DNA of 14,244 nt from assembly GCA_034660015.1 (NCBI GenBank), contig JAYEII010000021.1:1-14244 (forward strand). The letters run 5' to 3'. Positions 6,113-14,021 of this stretch are shown here, piece by piece. Source of the stretch: QEXZ01 sp034660015 (GTDB taxonomy: Archaea > Halobacteriota > Syntropharchaeia > Alkanophagales > Methanospirareceae). The notes beneath the pieces are model-generated. The model saw nothing but the letters and a program-made list of their open reading frames with translations, searched no databases and had not been told where the DNA came from. The stretch's first letter is position 1, and each line of letters starts with the position of its first letter. Both the position numbers and the translations under genes were made by a program.

Positions 6113-7468
6113 TCACCGCCACGTCTTCACGTTAGAAATAATCACAGAACCTTCTTCCGAATCGCCAACCGCCTTTTCCAACGCCGCATCCAGCGTATCA
6201 GAAAAAAACACCGTCTTACCTCCGATTTTATCCTTGAACTCCGCACCCACGATTATTATCTCAACGAAATCCCTTGCTGCATTCGCTACCACTTCTTTCA
6301 GTTCTTCCTCGTTCACACCTTCACACACGTACTCTGACTCCACACCAACAATCAGAATCATCTTATCTGAATACCGCCGCGCCATTTCCGTTATCTCATC
6401 GAGAAACGTCAATTTTGTGCCCGAATTGGAATTATCAATCAAAAACCGCCCTTTTCGGTTTTCAACCTTCAGCCTGCCGCGCACTGCGTAAATGTCGCCC
6501 GTATTGATTCTTTCTGGTGGAATGCCAAGACTCAAAACCGTGCAAAACGACGCTTCTAAACTGTTCCTGTAATAGTCCCCGTAGAATCCAGCTTCAAAAT
6601 TGAATTTCATCCCGCCACTTACGGAATCTCCATTTACGGTTTTCAACCCGTCGAAAAAGACCTTGTGCTCGGTATCGTCTAACCACAGGTTTTTTGCCTT
6701 TGCCGTGTCGCCAAAGAAGTTCGTATTGAACCCTTTCAGTTCATCTTTTCGGTTTTCCGGCATTTCCGCGAAACTATCGGGAAGAACAATCACGGCACTT
6801 CTTCTGTTTCTGCCTTCTATTTCGTCTGCGTAATTCTGTATCGAGGCGATTTTCGCAGCAGAAGCGTCTTTTGTGCCACCGGCAATCCTGTAATCTGCGT
6901 CCAAACTCGTTATTACGCCTACATCGCCTATCCCCGTTAAACCAAGCGAAATTTCAAATACCACAATCTCCGCCTTCAAATTCTTTTCTTTCGCTATGCG
7001 CATCACTTTTAATACGTTCGCAGGTGCGCCGCCGATTCTGGGGAATTGCACCTCTTCCCCTGCCGATTGGAATCTTGTAACGGAACTGGTATGAGAAAGC
7101 ACCTTCGCATTCTTGTTTTTCAATAACTGGCAGATTAGTTCGCAGACCGCTGTCTTCCCCACCGTCCCCGTTACTTCCACCACCTTTGTATCGCTGAACA
7201 GGTTTTTCAAACGCGCAATTTCTTTTACCGCTTTGTGATGGCTCATAAAAGGTATCTCCATCTTTAAAGCCCGTTTTACAACCTCGAAGTTCGGGTTCAG
7301 GTGAACGGGTGCGATAACCAGGTCGTAATCCAACGCTTTTGTAAAGGTCTGATGGTATGGGTCGAACGCCTCTGCTTGTTTCCCAAGTTCGTTCAGCTCT
7401 TCTGCAATGATTTCCGCTCCGTGAATGGTGTCTAAAACCAATATCCGAGTGGCTTCTTTTAGGTTCAT
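6113..7468 (-). CDS. cfbE: Coenzyme F430 synthetase (Mur ligase family)
   Basis: Last enzyme of coenzyme F430 biosynthesis. It uses ATP to activate a side-chain carboxylate of 15,17(3)-seco-F430-17(3)-acid and closes the carbocyclic ring, giving F430, the nickel tetrapyrrole of methyl-coenzyme M reductase. The protein is 451 aa, the usual length. Visible are an N-terminal domain (1-90), the Mur-type P-loop VTGTVGKTAVCE (99-110), a glutamate in VVFEISLG (169-176) at the usual metal/ATP position, and IDNSNSGTK (344-352), which replaces the DxYNANP-type motif of MurF-like ligases. The MurE/F-like fold without murein genes nearby, together with an Opp/Nik importer directly upstream, supports cfbE over a cell-wall ligase. 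It lies 58 bases after oppF, the largest gap in the run, so it may also have its own promoter. Presence of this gene implies an Mcr-containing archaeon. Confidence 0.9.
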   Translation of the reverse strand: MNLKEATRILVLDTIHGAEIIAEELNELGKQAEAFDPYHQTFTKALDYDLVIAPVHLNPNFEVVKRALKMEIPFMSHHKAVKEIARLKNLFSDTKVVEVTGTVGKTAVCELICQLLKNKNAKVLSHTSSVTRFQSAGEEVQFPRIGGAPANVLKVMRIAKEKNLKAEIVVFEISLGLTGIGDVGVITSLDADYRIAGGTKDASAAKIASIQNYADEIEGRNRRSAVIVLPDSFAEMPENRKDELKGFNTNFFGDTAKAKNLWLDDTEHKVFFDGLKTVNGDSVSGGMKFNFEAGFYGDYYRNSLEASFCTVLSLGIPPERINTGDIYAVRGRLKVENRKGRFLIDNSNSGTKLTFLDEITEMARRYSDKMILIVGVESEYVCEGVNEEELKEVVANAARDFVEIIIVGAEFKDKIGGKTVFFSDTLDAALEKAVGDSEEGSVIISNVKTWR

Positions 7469-7526
7469 TTGTTAGTGTGCCTTTTAGAAAAGAAGTGCTT
7501 TTACCAAGATAAACTTTCCAATATAC
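7469..7526 (-). promoter_or_regulatory. Possible internal promoter before cfbE
   Basis: This 58-base gap is the longest intergenic space in the operon. Read on the minus strand it contains AAGTATATT (plus about 7518-7526, touching the oppF stop), a fair TATA-like match roughly 50 bases before the cfbE ATG. No good Shine-Dalgarno is visible before that ATG. Weak evidence, but cfbE could be expressed independently of the importer. Confidence 0.25.
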
Positions 7527-8225
7527 TTATTTCGTCTCCACAATCACCCCTTTATCCATTATTGCTATTTCATCACTCATCCACTCTACTACTTCCAAAT
7601 CATGTGAAATAAACAGGTAACTTATCCCATATTTTTCCTGCAAATCCTTCATCAAATTGAGTATTTGTGCCTGGACTGAAACATCCAGCATAGAAGTGGG
7701 CTCATCGGCAATAATAAATTTTGGATTCAAACTCAGAATTCTTGCTATCACTACTCTCTGAATTTGCCCTCCACTTAACTCATGAGGATACCTGAATAGA
7801 AGCTCCTCATTTAAATTAACCGTTTCAATTAACTCAAAAATCATCCCTTTTTCCTCTTTTTTATTACAGACCTTATGAATCCTTAGGGGCTCAGCAATAC
7901 TGTCATAGATTCTCATCCTCGGATTCAGAGATGACTCGGGATTCTGGAATATCACCTGCATCTCCCTTCCCAACTTTTTTAGTTTGTTGCCATTCAACCT
8001 CGTAATGTCTTCACCATCGAAGAATATTTTTCCCTCCGTAGGTTCTATAAGCCTTAAGATTGTCCGCCCAACGGTTGTTTTCCCGCATCCGCTCTCACCA
8101 ATTAATCCTAACGTTTTGCCTTCCTCTATCTCAAAACTCACACCATCCACCGCATTTATTTCCTTCTTCCTGAATATTCCCGAATAGAAATATTTCTTCA
8201 GGTTCTCAACCTTTATTCTCGTCAT
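7527..8225 (-). CDS. Opp/Nik-type ABC transporter ATP-binding protein, OppF-like, short
   Basis: Second ATPase of the importer, 232 aa, facing the cytoplasm and pairing with the OppD-like subunit. Motifs are Walker A GESGCGKT (43-50), Q-loop QNPES (94-98), signature LSGGQ (150-154), Walker B FIIADEP (170-176), D-loop and His208 switch (SHDL). The protein stops at MDKGVIVETK, directly after the nucleotide-binding fold. OppF/DppF proteins of about 310-330 aa, and even NikE-type ones of about 260 aa, continue into a C-terminal oligopeptide-transporter extension with an HPYT motif. The codons after the stop do not resemble that extension, so the shortness does not come from a recent stop mutation. 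The start ATG 8225 overlaps the 3' end of the OppD-like gene by 20 bases. The substrate is inferred to be nickel or a nickel chelate from the neighbours; peptides remain possible. Confidence 0.9.
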   Translation of the reverse strand: MTRIKVENLKKYFYSGIFRKKEINAVDGVSFEIEEGKTLGLIGESGCGKTTVGRTILRLIEPTEGKIFFDGEDITRLNGNKLKKLGREMQVIFQNPESSLNPRMRIYDSIAEPLRIHKVCNKKEEKGMIFELIETVNLNEELLFRYPHELSGGQIQRVVIARILSLNPKFIIADEPTSMLDVSVQAQILNLMKDLQEKYGISYLFISHDLEVVEWMSDEIAIMDKGVIVETK

Positions 8226-9159
8226 TTTTGTACAGGAAGCACCTTACATGGTTTTTAGCCTCTATCTCTATCATCTCTGGATGTTTTTCTGAGCACCCCT
8301 CTCTCTTATATCTGCACCTCGGATGGAACCTGCAGCCTGTGGGAAGAGAAGTAAGGCTGGGACTCGCACCAGGTATTGGCTTTAAGCCTCCACGTGGAAG
8401 TGAATCCAGCAGCCCTTGCGTGTATGGATGCTTGGGCTCGGATAAAATTTTATCAACAGGGGCAATCTCCAGCAGTTCGCCTGCATACATTACTGCAATT
8501 CTGCCACACATTCTTTTCGCCACTTCCAGATCATGGGTTATTAGCAACATACTCATGTTCCTGCTTCTGATTAACCCCGACATCAGATCTACAATCTTTT
8601 TTTTCATTGTGTAATCCAAGCCTGTGGTTGGTTCGTCAGCTATTAGAATTCTGGGATTTAGTGCTAATCCAATGGCAATCATAACTCGCTGCTTCATTCC
8701 ACCACTAAATTGATGTGGGTATTCCCCCATCCTTTTCGGGTCTATGCCAACCAATTTGAACATCTCCGCTGCTTTCTTTCTCGCTTCTTCTTTTCCAATG
8801 CCCTCATGGTAGCGGTAAACCTCCGCTATCTGCTCTCCAACAGTTAACACGGGATTCAGTGAGATAGACGGATTCTGGAGCATCATTCCAATCTCTTTAC
8901 CTCTAATTTGCCTCATTTTGTCTTCAGAAAGCTTCAATAAATTTTCCCCTCGATAAATGATTTTTCCACTAATTTCTACATTTTCTGAAAGCAATCCCAT
9001 TATCGCCCTTCCAAGAATTGATTTCCCACATCCTGTCTCTCCTATTAAGCCAAGAAATTCTTTTTCCTCTATCTCTAAGTCAATGCCATTGTTTGCTTTT
9101 ACAATTCTTCCCCTTGCATTGAAATAAACCCCCAGGTCTTCTATTCTCAATAAAGTCAT
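8206..9159 (-). CDS. Opp/Nik-type ABC transporter ATP-binding protein, OppD-like
   Basis: First ATPase of the importer, 317 aa. Motifs: Walker A GETGCGKS (40-47), Q-loop LQNPS, signature FSGGM (151-155), Walker B ILIADEP (171-177), His209 switch. The C-terminal extension is complete: PKHPYTQGLL (242-251), then CRFHPRCRYKREGC with Cys276, Cys282 and Cys289, and a final Cys307 (HVRCFLY). This four-cysteine arrangement matches OppD/DppD subunits that bind a [4Fe-4S] cluster. Start and stop are joined to neighbours by ATGA with the OppC-like gene and a 20-base overlap with the OppF-like gene. The complete extension here contrasts with its absence in the partner ATPase. Confidence 0.93.
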   Translation of the reverse strand: MTLLRIEDLGVYFNARGRIVKANNGIDLEIEEKEFLGLIGETGCGKSILGRAIMGLLSENVEISGKIIYRGENLLKLSEDKMRQIRGKEIGMMLQNPSISLNPVLTVGEQIAEVYRYHEGIGKEEARKKAAEMFKLVGIDPKRMGEYPHQFSGGMKQRVMIAIGLALNPRILIADEPTTGLDYTMKKKIVDLMSGLIRSRNMSMLLITHDLEVAKRMCGRIAVMYAGELLEIAPVDKILSEPKHPYTQGLLDSLPRGGLKPIPGASPSLTSLPTGCRFHPRCRYKREGCSEKHPEMIEIEAKNHVRCFLYKNDENKG

Positions 9160-10013
9160 TTCCTCATCATTATCATTTCCTTTGCCCTTGGATCTAACGT
9201 ATCTCTTAATCCATCACCTAAAAAATTAAAAGCCAGCACGGTAATCATTATCATAATGCCGGGGAAAAAGGTTAAAAAAGGTGCGCTACGCAAATAAGGA
9301 ATGCCTGCTTTTAGCATTGAGCCCCACTCAGGTGTTGGAGGTTGAATGCCCAAGCCTAAGAAACTGAGAGCTGCTGCAAAAATTATCGTATGAGCAATAC
9401 CAAGGGTTGCAAGCACAATAACAGGACTTATGCAGTTTGGCAAGATATGACGACGCAGAATATAGAAGCTTGAGGCTCTCAGGGCTCTTGCCGCTTCAAC
9501 AAATTCTTTTTCCTTTATAGAGAGTGTCATCCCCCTCACAAGTCTTGTGTATGCAGGCCAATGCGTCACGGCAAGGGCAAGTATCACATTGAAAAGCCCC
9601 GGTCCTAAAAGTCCTGCAATCACCAAAGCGAGAATTATGCTTGGAAAAGCAAGCACTACATCCACCGTCCTCATTATAATCTCATCTACTATTCCACCGC
9701 AGTAACCTGATACGCCGCCCAGGAGTGTGCCAACTAAGGCGGTTATCCCCACTACTACAACGCCAATTTCCAGGGATATTCTCGTTCCATACATGACTCT
9801 TGAGAACATGCATCTTCCCAGTTCGTCTGTGCCAAAAGGGTATTCGCCATTGGAAGCGAGCAGTCTTTTTTCCAGATTTTGCTCTAAAGGGTCGTGTGGT
9901 GAAAAGAAAGGTGCGAAAAACGCAACAAATACTAAAAAAATGATGATTATTGCACCTATTGCTGCCATCCTGTTTTCTCCGAGTTCCTTAAGCGCTATCC
10001 AGGTTTCGTTCAT
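9156..10013 (-). CDS. Opp/Nik-type ABC transporter permease, OppC-like
   Basis: Membrane permease subunit of 285 aa. I place the start at ATG 10013, which overlaps the oppB-like stop as ATGA and gives the standard N-terminus (MNETWIALKELGENRMAAIG). A longer in-frame extension upstream to 10175 would run antiphase inside oppB and is not OppC-like. Features: one N-terminal helix (about 16-36), the periplasmic-side motif YPFGTDELGRCMFSR, five further helices, the EAA coupling loop EFVEAARALRASSFYILRRH and the family motif GLGIQPPTPEWG. In the usual HPLGTDxxGRD motif the final Asp is Cys here. Forms the translocation pore with the OppB-like subunit; stop overlaps the OppD-like start. Confidence 0.93.
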   Translation of the reverse strand: MNETWIALKELGENRMAAIGAIIIIFLVFVAFFAPFFSPHDPLEQNLEKRLLASNGEYPFGTDELGRCMFSRVMYGTRISLEIGVVVVGITALVGTLLGGVSGYCGGIVDEIIMRTVDVVLAFPSIILALVIAGLLGPGLFNVILALAVTHWPAYTRLVRGMTLSIKEKEFVEAARALRASSFYILRRHILPNCISPVIVLATLGIAHTIIFAAALSFLGLGIQPPTPEWGSMLKAGIPYLRSAPFLTFFPGIMIMITVLAFNFLGDGLRDTLDPRAKEMIMMRK

Positions 10014-10948
10014 TTTTTCTCGTACCTTATTCTTGGGTCTAAGTACGCATAGAGAATATCTACAGCCAAATTGGCTAATGCGAAAATAACAGCGATAAAT
10101 AAAACACATCCTTGAACCAACGCAAAGTCCCGGGCATATATGGAGTCCACCAATAATCTTCCAATTCCGGGCCATGCGAATATCGTCTCCACTATAACAG
10201 CTCCTCCAAGTAAAAAACCCAACTGCAACCCCACAAACGTAATTACGGGTAGCATAGCATTTTTCAATGCATGCTTCAACAATATTGTTCTTTCATCTAA
10301 TCCTTTTGCTTTTGCCGTTACTATGTAATCCTGGTTTAGCACGTCCAGCATGCTCGAACGTGTGAGGCGAGTTGTAATGGCAGCCATTGATGTGCCCAAG
10401 GTTATCGTAGGGAGAATAAGATGTTTGATGCCACCGTAGCCAAAACTGGGGAGCAATCCGAGAGATAAGGCAAATAACCAGATCAAAAGCAATCCAAGCC
10501 AGAAGTTGGGCATGGACACTCCAAGCAAAGCGCCTGTCATGCATGCATTGTCAACAATCGTATTTCTTCTGACGGCACTGATTATTCCCGTGGGTACCGC
10601 TATCAATAGAGATAAAATTAAACTTGATGTTGCTAACACCAGGGTTGCCGGGAATCTGGTCTGTATCTCTTCTAAGACATCTTCATAGGTTATCAGTGAC
10701 TTACCCAAATCCAGGCGTAAAACATGCCCCAGCCATCTCAAGTATTGAATATACACTGGGGCGTCTAAGCCCTCTGTTACCCTTACCCATTCTATTTCCT
10801 CTTGTGTTAAGTCCTCGCCATACCTGGCTACCGCAATCATCTCCGCTGGGTCGCCAGGAGCGGACTGCATTGCAGAAAAAGTAACTACTGTTACACCAAG
10901 GACCACTACAAAAACCAATAGAAGCCGTTTCAATATATATTTCAGCAT
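10010..10948 (-). CDS. Opp/Nik-type ABC transporter permease, OppB-like
   Basis: Membrane permease subunit of 312 aa with about six helices. The N-terminal signature MLKYILKRLL and the first helix (8-26) lead into the extracytoplasmic segment SAPGDPAE, typical of OppB/DppB/NikB. The EAA loop that docks onto the ATPases is DYIVTAKAKGLDERTILLKH (207-226), followed by AMLPVIT, and the C-terminus ends YLDPRIRY. Start ATG 10948 overlaps the methyltransferase stop by 7 bases (atgctga), so translation is coupled to that gene. The stop overlaps the OppC-like start. Confidence 0.94.
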   Translation of the reverse strand: MLKYILKRLLLVFVVVLGVTVVTFSAMQSAPGDPAEMIAVARYGEDLTQEEIEWVRVTEGLDAPVYIQYLRWLGHVLRLDLGKSLITYEDVLEEIQTRFPATLVLATSSLILSLLIAVPTGIISAVRRNTIVDNACMTGALLGVSMPNFWLGLLLIWLFALSLGLLPSFGYGGIKHLILPTITLGTSMAAITTRLTRSSMLDVLNQDYIVTAKAKGLDERTILLKHALKNAMLPVITFVGLQLGFLLGGAVIVETIFAWPGIGRLLVDSIYARDFALVQGCVLFIAVIFALANLAVDILYAYLDPRIRYEKK

Positions 10949-11949
10949 CTCTTCTTCTTTGCAACGATGATTTTTGTGGGGTCTTGTGGAGAGGAAATGT
11001 CCAAAATTCGTGTGATAGAAAATCCTGTGGCTTCTAAAAGACGGATGTATTCTCCCAGGGTGTATACCCGGTGCTCGCTTCTCATCATTGCCAGCATGAA
11101 ATCAAATAAAACAGAAGTTAAAGGAGATGTTCTATCGTCGTTAATTGTCCATCGTCGGTAGATCAAAACGCCATTCTCATTCAGAGCATCATATACCTTT
11201 TTTAGGATACCCGATATTGTCACATCAGACACGAAAACAATGTCATAGCCATTGCCAATGTCATCTTCGGTAAAATCGCCAGCGATAAATTTTATCTTGC
11301 CTTGCGTTCCATATTGCTCAAGATACTCCTTTGCAATTTCTGTAACGTGAGGCAAATCAAATAAAACAACTTCAAGCTCTGGGTTTAATTGTGAAAAAGC
11401 AATAGAATAGAGCCCATGACCTCCACCGAGGTCGAGGAGCTTTTTTGCTTTTTCGTATTCTGGAAGTGTTGACACCGCATCCGCCGCTCTTTGCATAGCA
11501 CCTGTAATGGCTATTTCAGCATGTCCTACAATAAATGTCCGGTCGATGATGCTCTTATTTTCTGTTCCTGCTTTAATGCCACCGTTCTTTAGGGCATCAC
11601 GTATTCTTTGCCAATCTGTCGAGCCTCTTCTCTTCATCTCAAATAAAGTGCCCTGATAAAAAGGACTTTTTCTTACAAGAAACGTCTCCGCAAGTTTGGT
11701 ATTCGAGTACCGATTCTCTATTTTGTGGATAAAATTGAGGGCTACCAGCGCATTCAAGAACTTTTCAGTTAAGTACGGGTTGGTTTTGATTTCCTCTGAC
11801 ACGTGATCTGCTGTTTTTGGTTGGGCGAGCAACTCAAAAATCCCGTAATCCAGAGCAGCAAATAGAATATTCGCTTTTTCGTTTCCTTTCGCTATCTCAT
11901 CTATAAGTCCAAAATCTACTTCTGGCACCCTGTATATAATCTTGTCCAT
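10942..11949 (-). CDS. Class I SAM methyltransferase (Methyltransf_2 / O-methyltransferase type)
   Basis: SAM-dependent methyltransferase of 335 aa with the plant O-methyltransferase-like layout. It has an N-terminal winged-helix dimerisation domain (about 25-90: FAALDYGIFELL ... FLNALVALNFI) and a C-terminal Rossmann domain with SAM motif LLDLGGGHG (171-179), acidic ribose-binding region VVLFDLP (194-200) and IAGDFTED (222-229). The catalytic His found in O-methylating relatives (in an xHxW-type motif) is not seen; that position reads VSDVTISG (240-247). The substrate is unknown. The family includes BchU, which methylates a bacteriochlorophyll tetrapyrrole, and fungal dithiol S-methyltransferases. 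Its place between the flavin protein and OppB in a run ending in cfbE makes F430 or a nickel ligand a plausible substrate, but this is inference. Start ATG 11949 has GGAGG just upstream, inside the previous gene's end, and lies 2 bases after its stop. Confidence 0.85.
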   Translation of the reverse strand: MDKIIYRVPEVDFGLIDEIAKGNEKANILFAALDYGIFELLAQPKTADHVSEEIKTNPYLTEKFLNALVALNFIHKIENRYSNTKLAETFLVRKSPFYQGTLFEMKRRGSTDWQRIRDALKNGGIKAGTENKSIIDRTFIVGHAEIAITGAMQRAADAVSTLPEYEKAKKLLDLGGGHGLYSIAFSQLNPELEVVLFDLPHVTEIAKEYLEQYGTQGKIKFIAGDFTEDDIGNGYDIVFVSDVTISGILKKVYDALNENGVLIYRRWTINDDRTSPLTSVLFDFMLAMMRSEHRVYTLGEYIRLLEATGFSITRILDISSPQDPTKIIVAKKKRC

Positions 11950-11951
11950 TT

Positions 11952-12425
11952 TTAGTCGCCTCCCATTCCACGCGCCATTGTCGAATATATTTCCTCCACA
12001 TCTACCAGCACAGCTGCTTTCGGTCTCAATTTATGATGACTTGCAACAAGTTTTTCAAACCTCTCTGCCATCTCAGGTCTTTTTTCTCTCAGTACCGAAA
12101 TCCTTTTCTCTCGCACTTCGTCCTCTTCTCTCATTATTTCAACCGCTTTCTCGTAGAAATCACCCTGGGTGAAAATCTTTGCTTTCCCTTTAAGCTGATA
12201 TGCTTTCAGTTCTTCCAGTGCCTCAACGTCAATTGCAACCCGAGGATTCTCTTCCAGGTTTTTTCTCGTCTTTTTGAAAAACACATCTACAATCAGCAGT
12301 TCATGGTCGCTGATTGCCCGACAGAGACCTATTGGAACCACGTTCGGCTTTCCGTCTTTTGAAGATGTCGCTAAATGCACAATATTGTTATTTATTACTT
12401 CCTTCACCTCTTCTGTTATTTTCAT
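11952..12425 (-). CDS. Pyridoxamine 5'-phosphate oxidase-family flavin protein
   Basis: FMN- or F420-binding split-barrel protein of 157 aa, a family of flavin/deazaflavin reductases and related binding proteins. The N-terminal barrel shows IVHLATSSKDGKPNVVPIG (15-33), DHELLIVDVFFKKTRKNLEENPR (40-62), AIDVEALEELKAYQLKGKAKI (64-84), then a charged helical insert (90-130) and KAAVLVDVEEIYSTM (136-150). The sequence does not show whether it uses FMN, F420 or haem. ATG 12425 is fixed by AGGAGGT 7 bases upstream and lies 18 bases after the solute-binding protein gene. It ends 2 bases before the methyltransferase. A redox partner for cofactor tailoring is possible but unproven. Confidence 0.85.
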   Translation of the reverse strand: MKITEEVKEVINNNIVHLATSSKDGKPNVVPIGLCRAISDHELLIVDVFFKKTRKNLEENPRVAIDVEALEELKAYQLKGKAKIFTQGDFYEKAVEIMREEDEVREKRISVLREKRPEMAERFEKLVASHHKLRPKAAVLVDVEEIYSTMARGMGGD

Positions 12426-12443
12426 GTTTTTTACCTCCTGTTT

Positions 12444-14021
12444 TTATTCCTCGATATACACCTTCCACAGGCTGAGATATGCCCCGTGTATTCCCCCTTG
12501 CATCTCATAGTTCTTAACCCGCTTATTCACAGCCACGATATTTGCATCAGTATATAAGAAAACCCCCGGTGCATCCTCTTCCATTATCTCTTGTATCTCG
12601 TAAAAGACCTTAAGACGGTCTTTCGAGTTTACCGTTGTGTATAAGCGATCTATTAAGGTAGTTAACTGTTCATCTTTGAATGCACAGCGGACTCCCCTTT
12701 TCGAATGAAAGAAGTAATTAAACCATAGAGAAGGGTCACCATGACCACAAACACCCATTTGCATCATCATGTCATACTGCCCCTTTTCAAACATCATTTG
12801 CTGGGCTCCATACTCGACTATCTGTAATTTCACATCCATTCCAATTTCTTTCAATTGTGCCTGGACTATTTCGGCGATTTTTGGTAATTCAGGAGAGAAA
12901 GCAGATAGAACAAATGTAACTTTTAGTTGCTCTCCATTTCTATCGCGAATGCCATCTCCATCCGTATCTTTCCATCCAGCTTCTGCTAATAGCTCTTTTG
13001 CTTTCTCTGGATTGTACGGATACCATGTCAGATTCTGGTTTAATAGATGTTCGGTGCATGGCATTGACAAAGGTCCCTTTAATAATGGTGCTGCTGCCTC
13101 ACCTACTACTGAGGTGACCATTTTCTGAGTATCAATGGCGTAATAAACGGCTCTTCTCACTTTTAAATCGCTGAACGGTTCTTTTTCAGTATTGAACTGA
13201 ATCCAACTCACGCAGGGCTGCGTATATCCTTCAACTATTTTTATTTCCGGTTCTTCTCTAAGCCTCGGGATGTCGGAAACGTATAATACGCCTCTACCTG
13301 CTCTATGACCTGTCAGGTCTATTTCTCCGGTTTCTAAAGCCATAGCTCTTGCAGAGGCATCCGGGATTATTTTAAGGGTTACTGCTTCTAATTTTGGTGC
13401 TCCTCTCCAATAATTTTCATTCTTTGCCAGCACAATTTTTTGGCCTTTGACCCACTCATCAAGTTTGAATGGACCTGTCCCGATGGGCGATTGGAATTCT
13501 CCATTTTCATCTACGGCTGTTGGGCTCATTATTGGAGCTGAACTGACATCCCTTAATAGCGGTGCATAAGGCTTATTTAAAACGAATTTAACTGTGTAAT
13601 CGTCTGGAGTATCTATTGAGTTCAGCATTGCATAAAGAGCGCGGTATGCTTCGGGTTTATATTCAAAAGAAAACTTCACCGTGGAGGCATTAAACGGAGA
13701 ACCATCGTGGAATTTTATTCCTTTCCTCAGGTGAAAAGTCCATACTTTACCATCTTCTGATACTTCCCATGACCCGGCTAATAAAGGTTCAATTTCAAGG
13801 TCTGCATCCTCTATTACCAATGTTTCATAAATCAGGCGAAGTGGTGCTCCCCAAGGGCAGCCATAAACAGGCGTCAGTCCTTTTATATCTCCTCCTATCC
13901 CAATAACTATCTCTTGGGTTAGCTCTTTCGAAACTTCTTCTGGTGGGGTTATACAGCCAGCTACTGCGAGGATTCCTCCTACTATTATACAAATCAGCAA
14001 AGCAATCATTTTCTTGTTCAT
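12444..14021 (-). CDS. Solute-binding lipoprotein of the Opp/Nik importer (SBP_bac_5)
   Basis: Extracytoplasmic substrate-binding protein of 525 aa that would deliver substrate to the OppBC pore. The signal is MNKKMIALL, a hydrophobic stretch and the lipobox AVAGC with Cys23, then family-5 features: GLTPVYGCPWGAPLRLIYET, LLAGSWEVSEDGKVWTFHLR and KFHDGSPFNASTVKFSF (about 107-123), then GTGPFKLDEW. A DTDGDGIRD calcium-type loop sits near residues 352-360. The protein is complete to WKVYIEE. Family 5 covers peptides, nickel and nickel-histidine, so the ligand cannot be read from these motifs; nickel is inferred from the cfbE linkage. ATG 14021 overlaps the stop of the upstream gene, a second binding protein, as ATGA, with a ggagg site before it. 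Confidence 0.93.
   Translation of the reverse strand: MNKKMIALLICIIVGGILAVAGCITPPEEVSKELTQEIVIGIGGDIKGLTPVYGCPWGAPLRLIYETLVIEDADLEIEPLLAGSWEVSEDGKVWTFHLRKGIKFHDGSPFNASTVKFSFEYKPEAYRALYAMLNSIDTPDDYTVKFVLNKPYAPLLRDVSSAPIMSPTAVDENGEFQSPIGTGPFKLDEWVKGQKIVLAKNENYWRGAPKLEAVTLKIIPDASARAMALETGEIDLTGHRAGRGVLYVSDIPRLREEPEIKIVEGYTQPCVSWIQFNTEKEPFSDLKVRRAVYYAIDTQKMVTSVVGEAAAPLLKGPLSMPCTEHLLNQNLTWYPYNPEKAKELLAEAGWKDTDGDGIRDRNGEQLKVTFVLSAFSPELPKIAEIVQAQLKEIGMDVKLQIVEYGAQQMMFEKGQYDMMMQMGVCGHGDPSLWFNYFFHSKRGVRCAFKDEQLTTLIDRLYTTVNSKDRLKVFYEIQEIMEEDAPGVFLYTDANIVAVNKRVKNYEMQGGIHGAYLSLWKVYIEE

Noticed and set aside
6113..7468. Cell-wall Mur ligase (MurE/MurF) or a folylpolyglutamate synthase
   Set aside because: The P-loop is Mur-like but the DxYNANP-type motif is replaced by IDNSNSGTK. 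No murein genes are near, and the importer context fits the F430 synthetase.
9156..10175. Longer start for the OppC-like permease at 10175
   Set aside because: The extra 54 residues are antiphase to oppB, cysteine-rich and unlike any OppC N-terminus. The ATG at 10013 overlaps the oppB stop as ATGA and gives the normal family start.
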